Below, piece after piece: positions 63,971-64,000 of a stretch of DNA of 64,000 bases; position 1 is the first letter of the stretch, and every line of letters begins with the position of its first letter. The notes under the pieces were generated by a model, which saw nothing but the letters and a program-made list of their open reading frames with translations, was not told the DNA's origin and searched no databases. This stretch comes from JASHVB01 sp963762885 (GTDB lineage Bacteria > Pseudomonadota > Alphaproteobacteria > Acetobacterales > Acetobacteraceae): NCBI GenBank assembly GCA_963762885.1, contig CAVXNH010000036.1:186001-250000 (forward strand). The letters run 5' to 3'. A program made the translations under genes and the position numbers.

Positions 63971-64000
63971 ATGAACGTAACAGAGTGGCTGCGCGGTCTG
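63971..64000 (+). CDS. Start of a probable SAM-domain adenylate/guanylate cyclase (cut by window end)
   Basis: Only MNVTEWLRGL is visible. This matches the conserved opening of alphaproteobacterial class III cyclases that begin with a sterile-alpha-motif domain. Recognised from memory of the family; the rest is outside the window. Confidence 0.5.
   Translation, partial: MNVTEWLRGL

Overview
The window looks like a chromosome segment of a GC-rich alphaproteobacterium. The closest fit is the Acetobacteraceae/Rhodospirillales, a family-level inference from gene content and not from a search. It carries ALA-synthase-type HemA, a System I cytochrome c maturation cluster, a tsaD-hemC divergent pair and dense GC-rich intergenic palindromes. 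No rRNA, tRNA or CRISPR array was found.

Layout. 1-7.5 kb: the end of a disrupted ppiD, a lineage-type hypothetical gene, a small TIR element, a Gfo/Idh/MocA oxidoreductase, a heavily frameshifted Rossmann protein and a vapBC pair whose toxin frame is broken. 7.5-15.1 kb: a leftward housekeeping operon tsaD - [AAA ATPase - DUF4276] - rlmJ - gpsA - murJ, with hemC diverging from tsaD. The ATPase/DUF4276 pair resembles a defence module and is coupled into the operon through overlapping stop and start codons. 15.2-22.4 kb: an MFS carrier, a three-gene leftward signalling operon (caspase-fold protein without catalytic residues, DUF3365 haem-type sensor, Ser/Thr kinase), a glycosyltransferase-like gene and an SDR. 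22.5-30.3 kb: ccmI, ccmH, ccmG, ccmF and hemA leftward, with an FNR-type box and a divergent MocR regulator. 30.4-33.9 kb: a ferritin-like gene, then a 2.5-kb nested mobile structure whose ends match the small element at 3.2 kb and which carries an uncharacterised ~520-residue protein. 33.9-41 kb: pxpC, pxpB, a DHA2 exporter, a methyltransferase and an ABC exporter pair. 41-46.5 kb: two family 2 glycosyltransferases, a binding protein, dctA and a GlcG/DUF336 protein. 46.5-52 kb: rsmB, a decayed emrB tail, a NodT outer-membrane factor, a lipoprotein and an alpha/beta hydrolase. 52-64 kb: yciA, otsA diverging from a GT4, a Tat-type PLD lipoprotein, a Uma2 protein, an HhH protein, a DHA2 exporter, a GT9, a methyltransferase, a monooxygenase-like protein, PuuE and the first codons of a probable SAM-domain adenylate cyclase.

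Data quality. About twenty genes, including normally essential ones (tsaD, murJ, gpsA), need one or more frame changes, and two carry in-frame stops. The simplest reading is indel error in the assembly and not mass pseudogenisation, so coordinates of frameshifted genes span all fragments.

The best candidates for something undescribed are the nested element at 31.4-33.9 kb with its mobile-type protein, the ATPase/DUF4276 pair translationally wired into the tsaD-gpsA operon, and the pseudo-caspase/haem-sensor/kinase operon. A notable genome-wide feature is the family of long perfect palindromes, two of which sit on the 5' ends of ccmH and ccmF without closing the reading frame.
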